NCBI RefSeq assembly: GCF_001905845.1
Contig: NZ_LIVZ01000010.1
Coordinates: 248,001 to 312,000, forward strand
Origin: Streptomyces sp. TSRI0107
GTDB lineage: Bacteria; Actinomycetota; Actinomycetes; Streptomycetales; Streptomycetaceae
Direction: 5' to 3'
DNA length: 64,000 bases
Part shown: positions 1-8,236 of the stretch, piece by piece
Layout: each line of letters begins with the position of its first letter
How positions within the stretch are numbered: position 1 is the first letter of the stretch
The notes under the pieces: model-generated
Databases searched by the model: none
What the model was told of the DNA's origin: nothing
The model's input: the letters and a program-made list of their open reading frames with translations, nothing else
Translations under genes and position numbers: made by a program

Positions 1-15
1 GGTGGTCATCGCAGT

Positions 16-603
16 TCAGCGTCCTGAGTGATCGAGGGATTCCTGGAAGCGGGGCAGTACGCCCGCCTCCTCCGCCTCCGCCAGCGTCATCGCCCGGCGG
101 TCGCGGTCCGAGAGGATCGGGTTCGGGGGGAGGGGGAGTGCCAGCGCCGGGTCGTGGACCGAGACGGCCAGTTCGCGTTCCGCGTCGTAGCCCTGGGAGA
201 GCAGGTACGACATCACGCTGCCGTCGCGCAGCGAGACGAAGGCGTGGCCGACGCCCTCGGGGATGTACAGCGCGCGGGAGGTCCGCTGGTCGAGCCGGAC
301 GGAGTCCCGGGCGCCGAAGGTCGGCGAGCCGACGCGCAGGTCGACGACGATGTCCAGCACCTCGCCGTGCGGGCAGCAGACGTACTTGGCGGTGCCCGGC
401 GTGCCGGTCGTGAAGTGGACGCCGCGGACGACGTCGCGGCGGGAGACGCTGTGGCTGGCCTGGGCCACCGGGAACAAGCCGGTTCCCACCGCCGACTCGA
501 AGTGCGGCAGCTGGAACTGCGAGGTGAACGTGCCCCGCTCGTCCGGGAACACCTGCGGGGTGAACTCCAGTACCCCGCGCACCGCCAGCTCGCGTGTCCT
601 CAC
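16..603 (-). CDS. dTDP-4-keto-6-deoxyhexose 3,5-epimerase (RmlC/DnmU-like)
   Basis: This 195-residue cupin-type sugar epimerase inverts C3 and/or C5 of a dTDP-4-keto-6-deoxyhexose and so commits the pathway to an L-sugar. The RmlC pattern is visible: VFPDERG near the N terminus, QASHSVSRRDVVRGVHF containing the catalytic His, VVDLRVGSPTFG containing the partner Asp, and MSYLLSQGYD with the Tyr region. The length is normal for the family. The start is a GTG that overlaps the stop of the aminotransferase (GTGA), so it is probably translationally coupled as the last visible gene of a five-gene leftward operon. With a 2,3-dehydratase and an aminotransferase beside it, a DnmU/EvaD-type role on a 3-amino-2,3,6-trideoxy sugar is more likely than rhamnose formation; that substrate is inferred. 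Confidence 0.88.
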   Translation of the reverse strand: MRTRELAVRGVLEFTPQVFPDERGTFTSQFQLPHFESAVGTGLFPVAQASHSVSRRDVVRGVHFTTGTPGTAKYVCCPHGEVLDIVVDLRVGSPTFGARDSVRLDQRTSRALYIPEGVGHAFVSLRDGSVMSYLLSQGYDAERELAVSVHDPALALPLPPNPILSDRDRRAMTLAEAEEAGVLPRFQESLDHSGR

Positions 604-1712
604 AGCTTCCCCAGGACGTCGAGGAGTTCGCCGATCACCCGGTCCTGGTCCGCGCCCGTGAGGGACGGGTACATGGGCAGCGAGAAGATCTCGTCGGCCA
701 GCCGCTCCGTGACCGGCAGGGAGCCGCGCGGGACGCCGAGGTGGGCGAAGCCGGTCATGGTGTGCACCGGCCAGCGGTAGCTGATGTTCAGGGAGATGCC
801 GCGTTCCGCCATGAGCCGCAGGACGTCGTCGCGGTGGGGGTGGCGTACGACGTAGACGTAGTAGACGTGCTCGTTGCCGGGGGTGGTGCGGGGCAGGGTC
901 AGGCCGGGGGCGTCGGCCAGCGCCTTCTCGTAGCGGCGGGCCACGCGGCGGCGGGCCTCGACGTACCCGTCCAGGCGGGTCAGCTTGCGGCGCAGGATCT
1001 CCGCCTGCACCTCGTCGAGGCGGCTGTTGTGGCCGGGGGTCTCGACGACGTGGTACTGCTCAGCCATGCCGTAGTAGCGCGACCGGCGCAGGGCCCCGTC
1101 GACGCCGGGGTCGGACGTCAGGACCGCGCCGGCGTCGCCGTACGCGCCCAGCACCTTCGTCGGGTAGAAGGAGAAGGCCGCCGCCCGTCCGAACGTGCCC
1201 GCGAGGCGGCCGTGCCGGCGGGCCCCGTGGGCCTGCGCGCAGTCCTCGAGGACGGGCAGCCCGTGCGCCTCGGCCACCGCCGTCAGGGGGTCCATGTCCA
1301 CGCACTGGCCGTAGAGGTGGACGGGGAGCAGGCAGCGGGTGCGGTCGGTGATCGCGTCGGCGACCAGGGTGGTGTCCATGAGGTGGTCGTCCACGCGGAC
1401 GTCGACGAAGACGGGGGTCGCGCCCACCGCGTCGATGGCCACCACGGTCGGCGCGGCGGTGTTGGACACCGTGATCACCTCGTCGCCGGGGCCCACGCCG
1501 AGGGCCTGGAGGGCGAGCTTCACCGCGTTGGTGCCGTTGTCGACGCCGACGCAGTGCGCGGTGCCGTGGTACGCCGCGAACTCCTCCTCGAAGCCGCGCA
1601 CACTCGGGCCGAGCACCAGGCGCCGGGAGCGGAACACCGTGTCCACGGCGTCCAGCAGGTCCGTGCGTTCGGCCTCGTACTCGCGGAGGTAGTCCCAGAC
1701 GTACATCGTCAT
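600..1712 (-). CDS. DegT/DnrJ/EryC1 family sugar aminotransferase
   Basis: A 370-residue PLP-dependent aminotransferase of the DegT/DnrJ/EryC1/StrS family. The PLP lysine lies in FYPTKVLGAYGDAGA, and LEDCAQAHGA holds the cofactor-stacking Asp and His region. VDNGTNAVKLAL and the EVITVSNTAAPTV segment are typical of the fold. Family members transaminate C3 or C4 ketones of dTDP-6-deoxyhexoses using Glu. Because the 2,3-dehydratase gene lies in the same operon, it probably acts at C3 of a 3,4-diketo-2,6-dideoxy intermediate, as DnmJ and EvaB do. The start ATG overlaps the ketoreductase stop by 4 bases; a second in-frame ATG two codons on is an alternative. Regiochemistry is inference. Confidence 0.9.
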   Translation of the reverse strand: MTMYVWDYLREYEAERTDLLDAVDTVFRSRRLVLGPSVRGFEEEFAAYHGTAHCVGVDNGTNAVKLALQALGVGPGDEVITVSNTAAPTVVAIDAVGATPVFVDVRVDDHLMDTTLVADAITDRTRCLLPVHLYGQCVDMDPLTAVAEAHGLPVLEDCAQAHGARRHGRLAGTFGRAAAFSFYPTKVLGAYGDAGAVLTSDPGVDGALRRSRYYGMAEQYHVVETPGHNSRLDEVQAEILRRKLTRLDGYVEARRRVARRYEKALADAPGLTLPRTTPGNEHVYYVYVVRHPHRDDVLRLMAERGISLNISYRWPVHTMTGFAHLGVPRGSLPVTERLADEIFSLPMYPSLTGADQDRVIGELLDVLGKL

Positions 1713-2635
1713 GACGGTTCCTTCTCGGTCTTCTTCGGCTGCTCGTTCTCAAGCCGCTCGTTCTTCAGCTGCTCGTTCTTCAGCTGCGCGATGGTGTGGT
1801 CCAGGGCGGTGCGCAGGTCCGTCGCCGGGTGCCAGCCGGTGCGCGCGGAGAACGGGGCGACGTCCGCGCGGACGTGGCGGAAGTCGGCGGCCGTCGCGTA
1901 GGCGGGCGGGTCGACCCGGACGACCGGGACCGGGGGGCGGCCGGTGTGGTGGGAGACCCGTTCGGCGATCGCGTGCAGCACGTCCCCGAGGGGGACGCCG
2001 GTGCCGCCGCCCACCGTCCAGGGGCGGCCGGCGAGGGCGTCGGCGTGGTCGAGCGCGGCGGTGAAGGCGGCGGCCGCGTCCGTGACGTACAGCAGGTCGC
2101 GTTCGACGCTGCCGTCGTGCCACATGGTCAGGGGCTCGCCGGCGAGCGCCCGGCGGATCATCGTCGACACGACGCCCCGGTCGCGGCCCACGCCGAAGAC
2201 GGTGGTGAGGCGGAGGGGTACGGCTATGAGCACGCCGTCCTCGGTGGCCGCGCACAGGGTCTGCTCGGCGGCCAGCTTCTGGCGGGCGTAGGCGCTGTCG
2301 GCGGAGTGGGCCGTACCGGCGAACAGGACCACGGGCGGCCGGTCGCGCCGCTGCGCCCGTACGACGTCGACGAGTTCCCGGGCCAGGCCCTCGTTGAGGT
2401 GCCGGGCGCGCGGGTCCGCCTCCGGGTTCCGCCAGTTGCCGGTGCCCGCGGTGTGGGCGACCAGGTGGACGATCACGTCCGAGCCGGTGACGGCGGCCGC
2501 GAGGGCGCCGGGGACGCTCAGGTCCGCCTGCCGGCGTCCCACCGGCCGCACCCGCGCCCCGCGCCCGGCGAGGGCGGCGACCACGGAGGAGCCGATGAAG
2601 CCGGACGCGCCGAGCACGGTGATCAGCGGTCTCAT
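1709..2635 (-). CDS. NAD(P)-dependent sugar 4-ketoreductase/epimerase (SDR family)
   Basis: A 308-residue extended SDR protein. The Rossmann glycine motif GASGFIGSS opens the protein, and the catalytic pair is YARQK. It resembles dTDP-4-keto-6-deoxyhexose 4-ketoreductases of the EvaE/DnmV type, which reduce the C4 ketone as the last step before glycosyl transfer. The start overlaps the 2,3-dehydratase stop (ATGA), and the gene is coupled likewise to the aminotransferase. The C terminus is odd: three tandem LKNEQ-like pentapeptides followed by a Lys/Glu tail, encoded by a 15-bp tandem repeat at 1738-1782. This tail is probably dispensable. Stereochemistry at C4 (daunosamine- or acosamine-like) cannot be read from sequence. 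Confidence 0.82.
   Translation of the reverse strand: MRPLITVLGASGFIGSSVVAALAGRGARVRPVGRRQADLSVPGALAAAVTGSDVIVHLVAHTAGTGNWRNPEADPRARHLNEGLARELVDVVRAQRRDRPPVVLFAGTAHSADSAYARQKLAAEQTLCAATEDGVLIAVPLRLTTVFGVGRDRGVVSTMIRRALAGEPLTMWHDGSVERDLLYVTDAAAAFTAALDHADALAGRPWTVGGGTGVPLGDVLHAIAERVSHHTGRPPVPVVRVDPPAYATAADFRHVRADVAPFSARTGWHPATDLRTALDHTIAQLKNEQLKNERLENEQPKKTEKEPS
1738..1782. repeat. 15-bp tandem repeat, three units, inside the ketoreductase 3' end
   Basis: Three near-identical 15-bp units of the form GCTGCTCGTTCTTCA lie at 1738-1752, 1753-1767 and 1768-1782. They encode the LKNEQ-LKNER-LENEQ pentapeptides on the minus strand. Because the unit is a multiple of three, slippage would change the tail length without a frameshift. 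Confidence 0.85.
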
Positions 2636-3987
2636 ACGGCGGCTCCCCCGGACACGGCCCCGGCCCCGGCCCCGGTTGCGGTCGCGGCCCCCACCCCGGT
2701 CGCGGCCCCGACCCCGGCGAGCCCCCCGCGCCCCGCCTCCACCGCGCGCAGGCACGCCAGCAGGCTACGGGTGTGCATGTTCACGTAGAAGCTGTGGCGG
2801 AGCAGTTCGGTGAGCTGGCCGAGGCTCAGCCAGCGGAAACCGGGGGGTTCGGGGCGCGCGTCCGGCGTCTCGACGATCAGGTGGCGGTTGCTGGAGTGAT
2901 GGAAGCGGCCGCCCTCGTCGGAGAGCATCGCGTCGAACAGCACGGTGTCCGGGGCGGCGCCCAGCACCTCGTCCAGGAGCGGTGACGGCTCGACCGGGTC
3001 GCCGATCGCGTGCTGCACGGTCGGCGCGAGTTCGGCGACGTCCGCGCAGCCGGGTTCGGCGCGCAGCCGGACCAGGGCGTGCGGGGTGCCCTCGACACGG
3101 GTGACGAGGAGGCCGACCAGACCGGGGCCGCGCGGGGCGAGCATCGGCTGGCTCCAGCGCGCGACCTCGCGGCCGGCCGCCTCGACCTGGACGCCTATGA
3201 CGTCGAAGAGGCGCCCCTCGTCGTGGGAGATCCGGTCGCGGTCGCGCCGCCAGCCGGCCAGGCCGTGCAGCGGACGGCGTTCGACGGTGACCTCGGTGAG
3301 GCTGCGGACGTCGGTGATCCAGCGGAGCAGCTCGGGCAGCGGGTGCGCGGGCCGGTCCGTGACGGGGTTCTCGTCCGGCAGGCACGCCAGCACCGACCGC
3401 GTGTCCATGTTGACCAGGTCGTCCTCGCCGAGCAGCGCGTCCAGTTCGGCGCGGGTCAGCCAGCAGAAGCCGGGGCGCACGGCGATGTCGTCGGTGGTCT
3501 CCACGACCATGTTGCGGTTGCGTTTGCCGAGGAAGCAGGAGGCGTGCTCGGACTGCCGGACGTCGAGCAGCACCCGGTGCCGGGCGGCGTCGCGGAAGTA
3601 CGACAGGTAGGGCACGGCCGAGCCGAGGTGGACGCCGGTGTAGTTGCTGCGGGTGGCCTGGACGGTGGGGGAGATCTGGACGCCGTTGCGGTTGCCGGGT
3701 TCCGGCTTGAGCTGGACGAGGAAGCGGCGCACCCCGCCGGTCCGCTGGGCGAGCAGGCCCAGGATGCCGACCTCGGGCTGCACGATGATCGGCTGCTGCC
3801 AGTCGCGGTCGCCGAGCCGGACGCGCACGCCCTCGATGCTGAAGAAGCGTCCGCTGCGGTGCCGTAGCGCGCCGGTGTCCGGGTCGGTGCGCCAGTCGTC
3901 CAGGGCATCCAGGGGAATCGGCCGTGTGTGCGTGTGCACACGCTCCCGAGTGGCCGCCAGGGTGGCGTGGAACGCGTCGAGACTCAC
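2632..3987 (-). CDS. dTDP-4-keto-6-deoxyglucose 2,3-dehydratase (DnmT/EvaA family)
   Basis: A 451-residue NDP-hexose 2,3-dehydratase, the enzyme that removes the C2 hydroxyl of dTDP-4-keto-6-deoxyglucose. The family's internal duplication is plain: one half ends VNMDTRSVLACL and the other VNMHTRSLLACL, and each carries an RNxxVET motif (NRNMVVETTD, NRHLIVETPD) and an FxWL motif. The GTG start at 3987 overlaps the glycosyltransferase stop (GTGA); the frame stays open further upstream but only as a shadow of that gene. The last ~40 residues are a Gly/Ala/Val low-complexity tail encoded by GC-rich repeats (about 2640-2730), not part of the usual fold. This gene defines the sugar as 2-deoxy. Confidence 0.9.
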   Translation of the reverse strand: MSLDAFHATLAATRERVHTHTRPIPLDALDDWRTDPDTGALRHRSGRFFSIEGVRVRLGDRDWQQPIIVQPEVGILGLLAQRTGGVRRFLVQLKPEPGNRNGVQISPTVQATRSNYTGVHLGSAVPYLSYFRDAARHRVLLDVRQSEHASCFLGKRNRNMVVETTDDIAVRPGFCWLTRAELDALLGEDDLVNMDTRSVLACLPDENPVTDRPAHPLPELLRWITDVRSLTEVTVERRPLHGLAGWRRDRDRISHDEGRLFDVIGVQVEAAGREVARWSQPMLAPRGPGLVGLLVTRVEGTPHALVRLRAEPGCADVAELAPTVQHAIGDPVEPSPLLDEVLGAAPDTVLFDAMLSDEGGRFHHSSNRHLIVETPDARPEPPGFRWLSLGQLTELLRHSFYVNMHTRSLLACLRAVEAGRGGLAGVGAATGVGAATATGAGAGAVSGGAAV

Positions 3988-5030
3988 CGGACCACGCTCC
4001 CCTCGGGCAGCACCTCGCACAGGAAGTCCTGCTGGTGCCGCATGGTCCGGCGGAAGAACGCCGAGTAGCGGGCGGCGTGTTCGGCGGTCATGGTGGGCAG
4101 CAGCTGGCTGAGCGAGACGTGGTCCGCGTGCCGTTCGACGACCAGGCCGCGCCACTTGTCGGCGGAGCCGCGCAGCTGCGCGTCGACGGCGGCCGGCAGG
4201 GCGTCCGCGCCGCCCTGCCAGCCGTGCGGGAAGACGAGTTCGCCGCGTTCGGCGAGCGCGGTGTACCAGTGCACGACGTCCTTCCTGGTCGCCTCCCGCT
4301 CGGCGGCGGCGAGGGCGGGGTCGCACAGGGTGCGCAGGGCCGCGCGGGCCGCGAGCACGCTGTCGAAGCGGGCGATCTCGTGCCGGTGGTCGCAGGGCAT
4401 GCTGTGCTGGCGGGTGCCGGGGTCCTGCAGCACACGGACGGTCTTGTCGAGGTGGGTGGTGCAGCGGACGCCCGCGTCGGCGAACCGCAGCCACAGGTCC
4501 CAGTCCTCCAGGCCGACCGCCGACTCCCGCCAGCCGCCGACGCGTTGCGCGAGCCCGGCGACGTGTCCGGCGCAGGAGTTCTCGAACAGGGGACTCATCA
4601 GCTGGAGTTCGGGATGCCAGACCATGGCGAGAGCCGGGGTGACGGCGTGCACGGCGCCGGTCGCGTCGACGTCGACCGTGCGGGTCGCCACGAACTCGGC
4701 GCCCGCGTCGAACGCCTCGGCGAGCAGCCGCAGATGGCCGGGCTCCCACAGGTCGTCGTGGTCGAGGTAGGCGATGTACGCGCCGGACGCCTCGGCCAGC
4801 GCGAGGTTGGTCGGGCCGGACTGGGAGCCGAAGCGGGGGGTGCGCAGCAGCCGGACCCGGCGGTCGCGTGCGGCCACCTCGCGCACCCGGTCGTCGGTGT
4901 CGTCGCTGCTCGCGTCGGACACCACGATCAGCTCCCAGTCCGTCATGGTCTGGCGGCACACCGATTCGAGGGTGGGCACGATGGCCCGGCCCCGGTTGTA
5001 GGCGGGGCAGATCACCGTCGTGTGCGGCAA
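3984..5030 (-). CDS. Family 2 glycosyltransferase
   Basis: A 348-residue GT-A fold glycosyltransferase. The N terminus has the GT2 signature TTVICPAYNRGRAIVPTLES, the WELIVVSDASSDDT nucleotide-binding segment and the DHDD metal-binding motif (AYLDHDDLWEPGH). VGLEDWDLWLRFADAG is the usual acceptor-side GT2 motif. The start is TTG, chosen because a strong Shine-Dalgarno (AAAGAGGAG) lies about 6 bases upstream. It is the first gene of the leftward sugar operon, so it probably transfers the deoxyaminosugar made by its neighbours. Natural-product deoxysugars are normally moved by GT1 (GT-B) enzymes, so a GT2 enzyme here is notable. The acceptor (peptide, Trp, Tyr or other) is unknown. Confidence 0.83.
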   Translation of the reverse strand: MPHTTVICPAYNRGRAIVPTLESVCRQTMTDWELIVVSDASSDDTDDRVREVAARDRRVRLLRTPRFGSQSGPTNLALAEASGAYIAYLDHDDLWEPGHLRLLAEAFDAGAEFVATRTVDVDATGAVHAVTPALAMVWHPELQLMSPLFENSCAGHVAGLAQRVGGWRESAVGLEDWDLWLRFADAGVRCTTHLDKTVRVLQDPGTRQHSMPCDHRHEIARFDSVLAARAALRTLCDPALAAAEREATRKDVVHWYTALAERGELVFPHGWQGGADALPAAVDAQLRGSADKWRGLVVERHADHVSLSQLLPTMTAEHAARYSAFFRRTMRHQQDFLCEVLPEGSVVR

Positions 5031-5289
5031 CGCGGCTCCTCTTTGCGTCTGGGAACATCTGTGAGCGCCGGGCGAGCGGCGGTGAACCGGCCCGCGAGGG
5101 CCGTGTCCGGATGGGGTGACCGGGGGGTTGGGCGCGGGTGGCCGGTCGGCGAACGCAAACGGAGGCGTGTGTTACGTTCCCCTCCAACTGCACGGACATT
5201 GCGGGGAAATGCCGGGCGACCGACCATCGCCCCGGACGGGGCCACAAGCCCGAGCCTCCCCGCGAGTTGACTTAACGGGGAGTCATGTC

Positions 5290-5916
5290 ATGCGTCGAGT
5301 CGTCGTCGCCATCAGTTCTCCTTCGCTGCGGAGACGGGTGAGCCAGGCGCTCGCCGCCTCCGGCTGGGAAGTGTTCCTCTGGGACGGGACGTCCCCGCTC
5401 GGCGAGAGCGCCCGCGTGGACGCCGCCGTGGTGGACTCCGCCGTCCTGCCGACCGCCGCGGCGCCTGACACGAAGGCCGGTGTTCCGCTGATCGCGCTGG
5501 TCAGCGGCTTGGACGATCCGTTCTGGCAGGCCCGCCGACCGGCCCGGGTGGTGGGCGTCGTCGACCGGGACGACCCCGATCACGGCTTCGTCTCCGCCGT
5601 GCGGGAGGTGCTGCACGGGCGCGGCTGGCTGTCGCCGGAGCTGGTGCCGTACGTCCTGGGCGGCGGCGCGCCGCGCGCTCCGCGGCAGCGGTCGGCCCAG
5701 GTGCTGGGCGAGGGCGGGCTCACCGGCCGGGAGCGGGATGTCGCCCTGCTGGTCGCGGAGGGTCTGTCGAATCTCGAGATAGCCGAGGAACTGACCGTCG
5801 AACTCAGCACCGTGAAGTTCCATGTGTCGAACGTGCTGCGCAAGCTGGGCTGCCGGGACCGGTCGCAACTGGTCGCGGTCATTCACGCGGGCCGGCACAT
5901 GGCGGGGCGCGCCTAG
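5290..5916 (+). CDS. LuxR/NarL-type transcriptional regulator with atypical receiver-like N terminus
   Basis: A 208-residue protein with a clear C-terminal LuxR helix-turn-helix (LTGRERDVALLVAEGLSNLEIAEELTVELSTVKFHVSNVLRKLG, given here by its ends: residues about 145-190). The N terminus (1-120) looks like a response-regulator receiver but lacks the usual acidic pair after the first strand (it reads VVVAISSPSLRR), so phosphorylation control is doubtful. The ATG at 5290 has a GGGGAG ribosome site about 8 bases upstream. It is transcribed divergently from the sugar operon and stands just before the daptide operon, so it is a likely pathway regulator. No sensor kinase gene is adjacent. Confidence 0.8.
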   Translation: MRRVVVAISSPSLRRRVSQALAASGWEVFLWDGTSPLGESARVDAAVVDSAVLPTAAAPDTKAGVPLIALVSGLDDPFWQARRPARVVGVVDRDDPDHGFVSAVREVLHGRGWLSPELVPYVLGGGAPRAPRQRSAQVLGEGGLTGRERDVALLVAEGLSNLEIAEELTVELSTVKFHVSNVLRKLGCRDRSQLVAVIHAGRHMAGRA

Positions 5917-6203
5917 ATTCGCCGAAGTCGAAGCCGAAGCCGAAGGCGGGCCTGGGAAGGAAATCACCCGTACATAAAAGGTGCGGGGCCGGAAGTCTGT
6001 CCAGGAATCCCTTTGTGGTGCGGGGAATCCCCGTCCTGCGACGGGGGAGAAGACTCTCCTCAGGGCGGGGGTTGGAACCTGGAGGGCCGGGTTACCGTCT
6101 TCCCTGCCGGGAGGCCGCCGAGCGAAATCCATTCTGACTGACCATCGGTAATGGATGGGTAGCCTCCGGGTAAAGACAACGGAATGGCTTCACGGGGGAT
6201 TTG
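5917..6203. other. Intergenic region upstream of the daptide operon
   Basis: This 287-bp non-coding stretch separates the LuxR gene from the LLM gene and probably holds the promoter of the rightward RiPP operon. It starts with a short CGAAGY hexamer run (about 5923-5945) and contains a small perfect 7-bp hairpin (6029-6046, CCCCGTC/GACGGGG). A GGGGGA ribosome site precedes the LLM start. I could not assign a convincing -35/-10 pair. Confidence 0.4.
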
Positions 6204-7163
6204 ATGACCGCGTATTCGGTGCTCGTGCCGTTTCTGCCGCGCAGGCCGGAACAGCTGCTGCCGTACGCGGCGCTGGTCGAGTGGACGGCCGCGCGGCGGC
6301 TCTGGCAGGGCCAGGCCATGCTGATCGAGCCGTTCCAGGGCTTCGCCTCGGCGGCCGGCGCGGGCTTCCGGGTGCCGACCGGCGTGGGCGTCACCCTGAT
6401 GGCGCTGCGCCACCCCTACGAGGCCGCGCACCAGGTGCGCTCGCTGGCCCTGGCCACCGGGGAGCCGGTGGTCGCGGGGTTCGGACCGGGCGGCCGGCAG
6501 TTCCAGGAGAGCGTCCTGAGCAGGCCGTACGCCAGTCCGCTGACCGCTTCGCGGGAGTATCTGACCATCGTGCGGGGCCTGCTGGAGCAGGGCGCGGTCG
6601 ACTTCGACGGCGAGTACTTCTCCTGCCACGGGGCGATGCCGCCCGCGATCCACCCCCGCGTCGACCTCGGTCTGGGGGTGCTGCGGGCGGGCATGGCCCG
6701 GCTCGCGGGCGAGGTCGCCGACGTCGGCATCACCTGGCTGACCCCGGCCGGCTATCTGCGGGACGTGATCTTCCCGGCGCTGCGCGAGGGCGCCTCGCGG
6801 GCCGGGCGACCGACGCCGCGGCTGACCGCGATGGTGCCGCTGGCGCTCGCCGGACCCGACCGGGACCCGGAGAAACTGGTGCTGGCGAGCAATGCGGCAC
6901 ATATGCAGGCGCCGCACTACATCGACATGCTGAAAAAGGCGGGAATCGAACTCGCCGGAGACGCCTCGGTCGCCGACGCGAAAACCATGCTGCATGGAAA
7001 GGCATTTCTCTACGGCGGCCTGGAGGAGATCCGGGCGGAACTCGACGCCTATCGGGAGATCGGCGTCGACGAGGTGATCCTCAATCTGACCGGCGTGTAC
7101 AACCTGTACGGCCCGCAGGCGGCCATGGCCGATCTCAGGAAACTGCTGGCCGCGGCCGCGTGA
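6204..7163 (+). CDS. LLM-class (luciferase-like) F420/flavin-dependent oxidoreductase
   Basis: A 319-residue protein of the bacterial luciferase-like TIM-barrel family. Seen are VGVTLMALRHPYEAAHQVRSLALAT (residues about 62-86), the AGFGPGG turn and a C-terminal GGLEEIRAELDAYREIGVDEVIL segment, all typical of F420-dependent LLM enzymes. Related enzymes in class V lanthipeptide clusters (LxmJ/LanJC) use reduced F420 to hydrogenate Dha/Dhb to D-Ala/D-Abu. With a LanKC dehydratase downstream, that role is attractive here but remains inference. It is the first gene of the RiPP operon, 17 bases before the RRE accessory gene. An oxidation of the peptide or sugar is an alternative. Confidence 0.78.
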   Translation: MTAYSVLVPFLPRRPEQLLPYAALVEWTAARRLWQGQAMLIEPFQGFASAAGAGFRVPTGVGVTLMALRHPYEAAHQVRSLALATGEPVVAGFGPGGRQFQESVLSRPYASPLTASREYLTIVRGLLEQGAVDFDGEYFSCHGAMPPAIHPRVDLGLGVLRAGMARLAGEVADVGITWLTPAGYLRDVIFPALREGASRAGRPTPRLTAMVPLALAGPDRDPEKLVLASNAAHMQAPHYIDMLKKAGIELAGDASVADAKTMLHGKAFLYGGLEEIRAELDAYREIGVDEVILNLTGVYNLYGPQAAMADLRKLLAAAA

Positions 7164-7180
7164 CAAGGGGGAGAACGCAT

Positions 7181-8236
7181 ATGGCTGCCACTCGGATATC
7201 GAGTGTGAAGAAGCACCTCAGTTCCTGGGGAACCGGTCGGGTCCAGCCGCTGGAAACACCCGCCGGGAAGGGCTCGCTCACCGTCGTCCTGGAGGACGCG
7301 GAGCATCTCGACGCGCTTCTCGCCTCCGATCTCGTCGGCGGCTCCACCCTGGTGCTGAGCCCCGGTGAGTCCCGCGAGGACGTCGCCGGCGTCGCCGGTG
7401 TCGTCGGCTACGAGGGCTCCCTGGCCGAGCCCGGCGGCGACCTCTCCGTCGACGACGAGTTCTTCCTCCAGACCCAGGACTACGCCAGCGCCGGCTACAT
7501 GTCGGTGATCGGCGCCACCCTCGTCCGGGTCGTGGAGCAGGCCGACCTCGACGCCTTCCTCGACGACGCGGACCGCGCCCGCGCCGACGGCACCTTCCCG
7601 ACCCACGTCACCAGCCCCGCCGTCCAGCTCGCCGACCTCGCCGCGCTCGGCGCCGGCCCGGCGGAGGACGGCCCGCGCACCCGGCTCTACGTGGACGCGG
7701 ACGGCACGGCCGCCGTCTCCCCGTGGGGCGCCCCGCTCGGCACGATCGCCGACGGCCTCGACGCGCTGGACGCCCGGTGGCGGCGGCTCAGCGAGGACGC
7801 CGTCCACCCCTGCGCGGTCGCCCTCGGCCGGGCCGTGCCCGCGGCGGCGGGCCAGGCCGCGGCCGCCGGCCGGCCCTGGCTGGGCCGCTACCTCGCGGCC
7901 GTCGACGCGCTGCGCGAACTGCACGCGAGGGGCATCGCCGACATCCGCGTCTCCGGCTTCGGCGGCCGGCTGTCGCCCGCCCTGGCCGGGCTGCCGGACG
8001 GCGACGACACCGGCGTACCGCTGCTGCTGTGGACCGACGACGCCGCGTACGTGCACCTCGCCGGGGACCGTCGCACCTTCCGCGTCGACCACGCGGCCGG
8101 CGCGCTGCTCGAGGCGCTGCTGGTGTGCGGCTCCGTCGACGCGGCCGCCGGGTACGCCGACCGGGACGGGCTGCTGCGCGCCGAGCGGCTGCTGACCGCC
8201 GCCGGTGTACGGCTCCGGGCGGTGACCCCGGCGTGA
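7181..8236 (+). CDS. mpaC: Daptide accessory protein with C-terminal RiPP recognition element (MpaC-like)
   Basis: A 351-residue protein without a standard enzyme domain. Its last ~73 residues (from about GVPLLLWTDDAAYVHLAG, then a wHTH-like AGALLEALLVCG...LLTAAGVRLRAV) look like a PqqD-type RiPP recognition element. In described daptide pathways an accessory protein with a C-terminal RRE binds the leader and is needed by the oxidative decarboxylase; position and architecture match that protein. The ATG has a GGGGGAG site upstream, and the stop overlaps the methyltransferase start (GTGA). It probably recognises the shared leader of both precursors. The assignment rests on cluster context and C-terminal shape. 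Confidence 0.72.
   Translation: MAATRISSVKKHLSSWGTGRVQPLETPAGKGSLTVVLEDAEHLDALLASDLVGGSTLVLSPGESREDVAGVAGVVGYEGSLAEPGGDLSVDDEFFLQTQDYASAGYMSVIGATLVRVVEQADLDAFLDDADRARADGTFPTHVTSPAVQLADLAALGAGPAEDGPRTRLYVDADGTAAVSPWGAPLGTIADGLDALDARWRRLSEDAVHPCAVALGRAVPAAAGQAAAAGRPWLGRYLAAVDALRELHARGIADIRVSGFGGRLSPALAGLPDGDDTGVPLLLWTDDAAYVHLAGDRRTFRVDHAAGALLEALLVCGSVDAAAGYADRDGLLRAERLLTAAGVRLRAVTPA

Noticed and set aside
1..9. Possible start (ATG at 9, minus strand) of a further gene of the sugar operon
   Set aside because: Only three codons lie in the window and no ribosome site is convincing, so no gene can be supported.
2632..5247. An 871-codon minus-strand frame suggesting a fusion of glycosyltransferase region and 2,3-dehydratase
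   Set aside because: Only the part from 3987 leftward has family motifs; the upstream part is a shadow of the glycosyltransferase in another frame.
6029..6046. Small hairpin CCCCGTC/GACGGGG between the LuxR and LLM genes as a terminator
   Set aside because: Only 7 bp, no T tract, and such stems are frequent by chance at this GC content.
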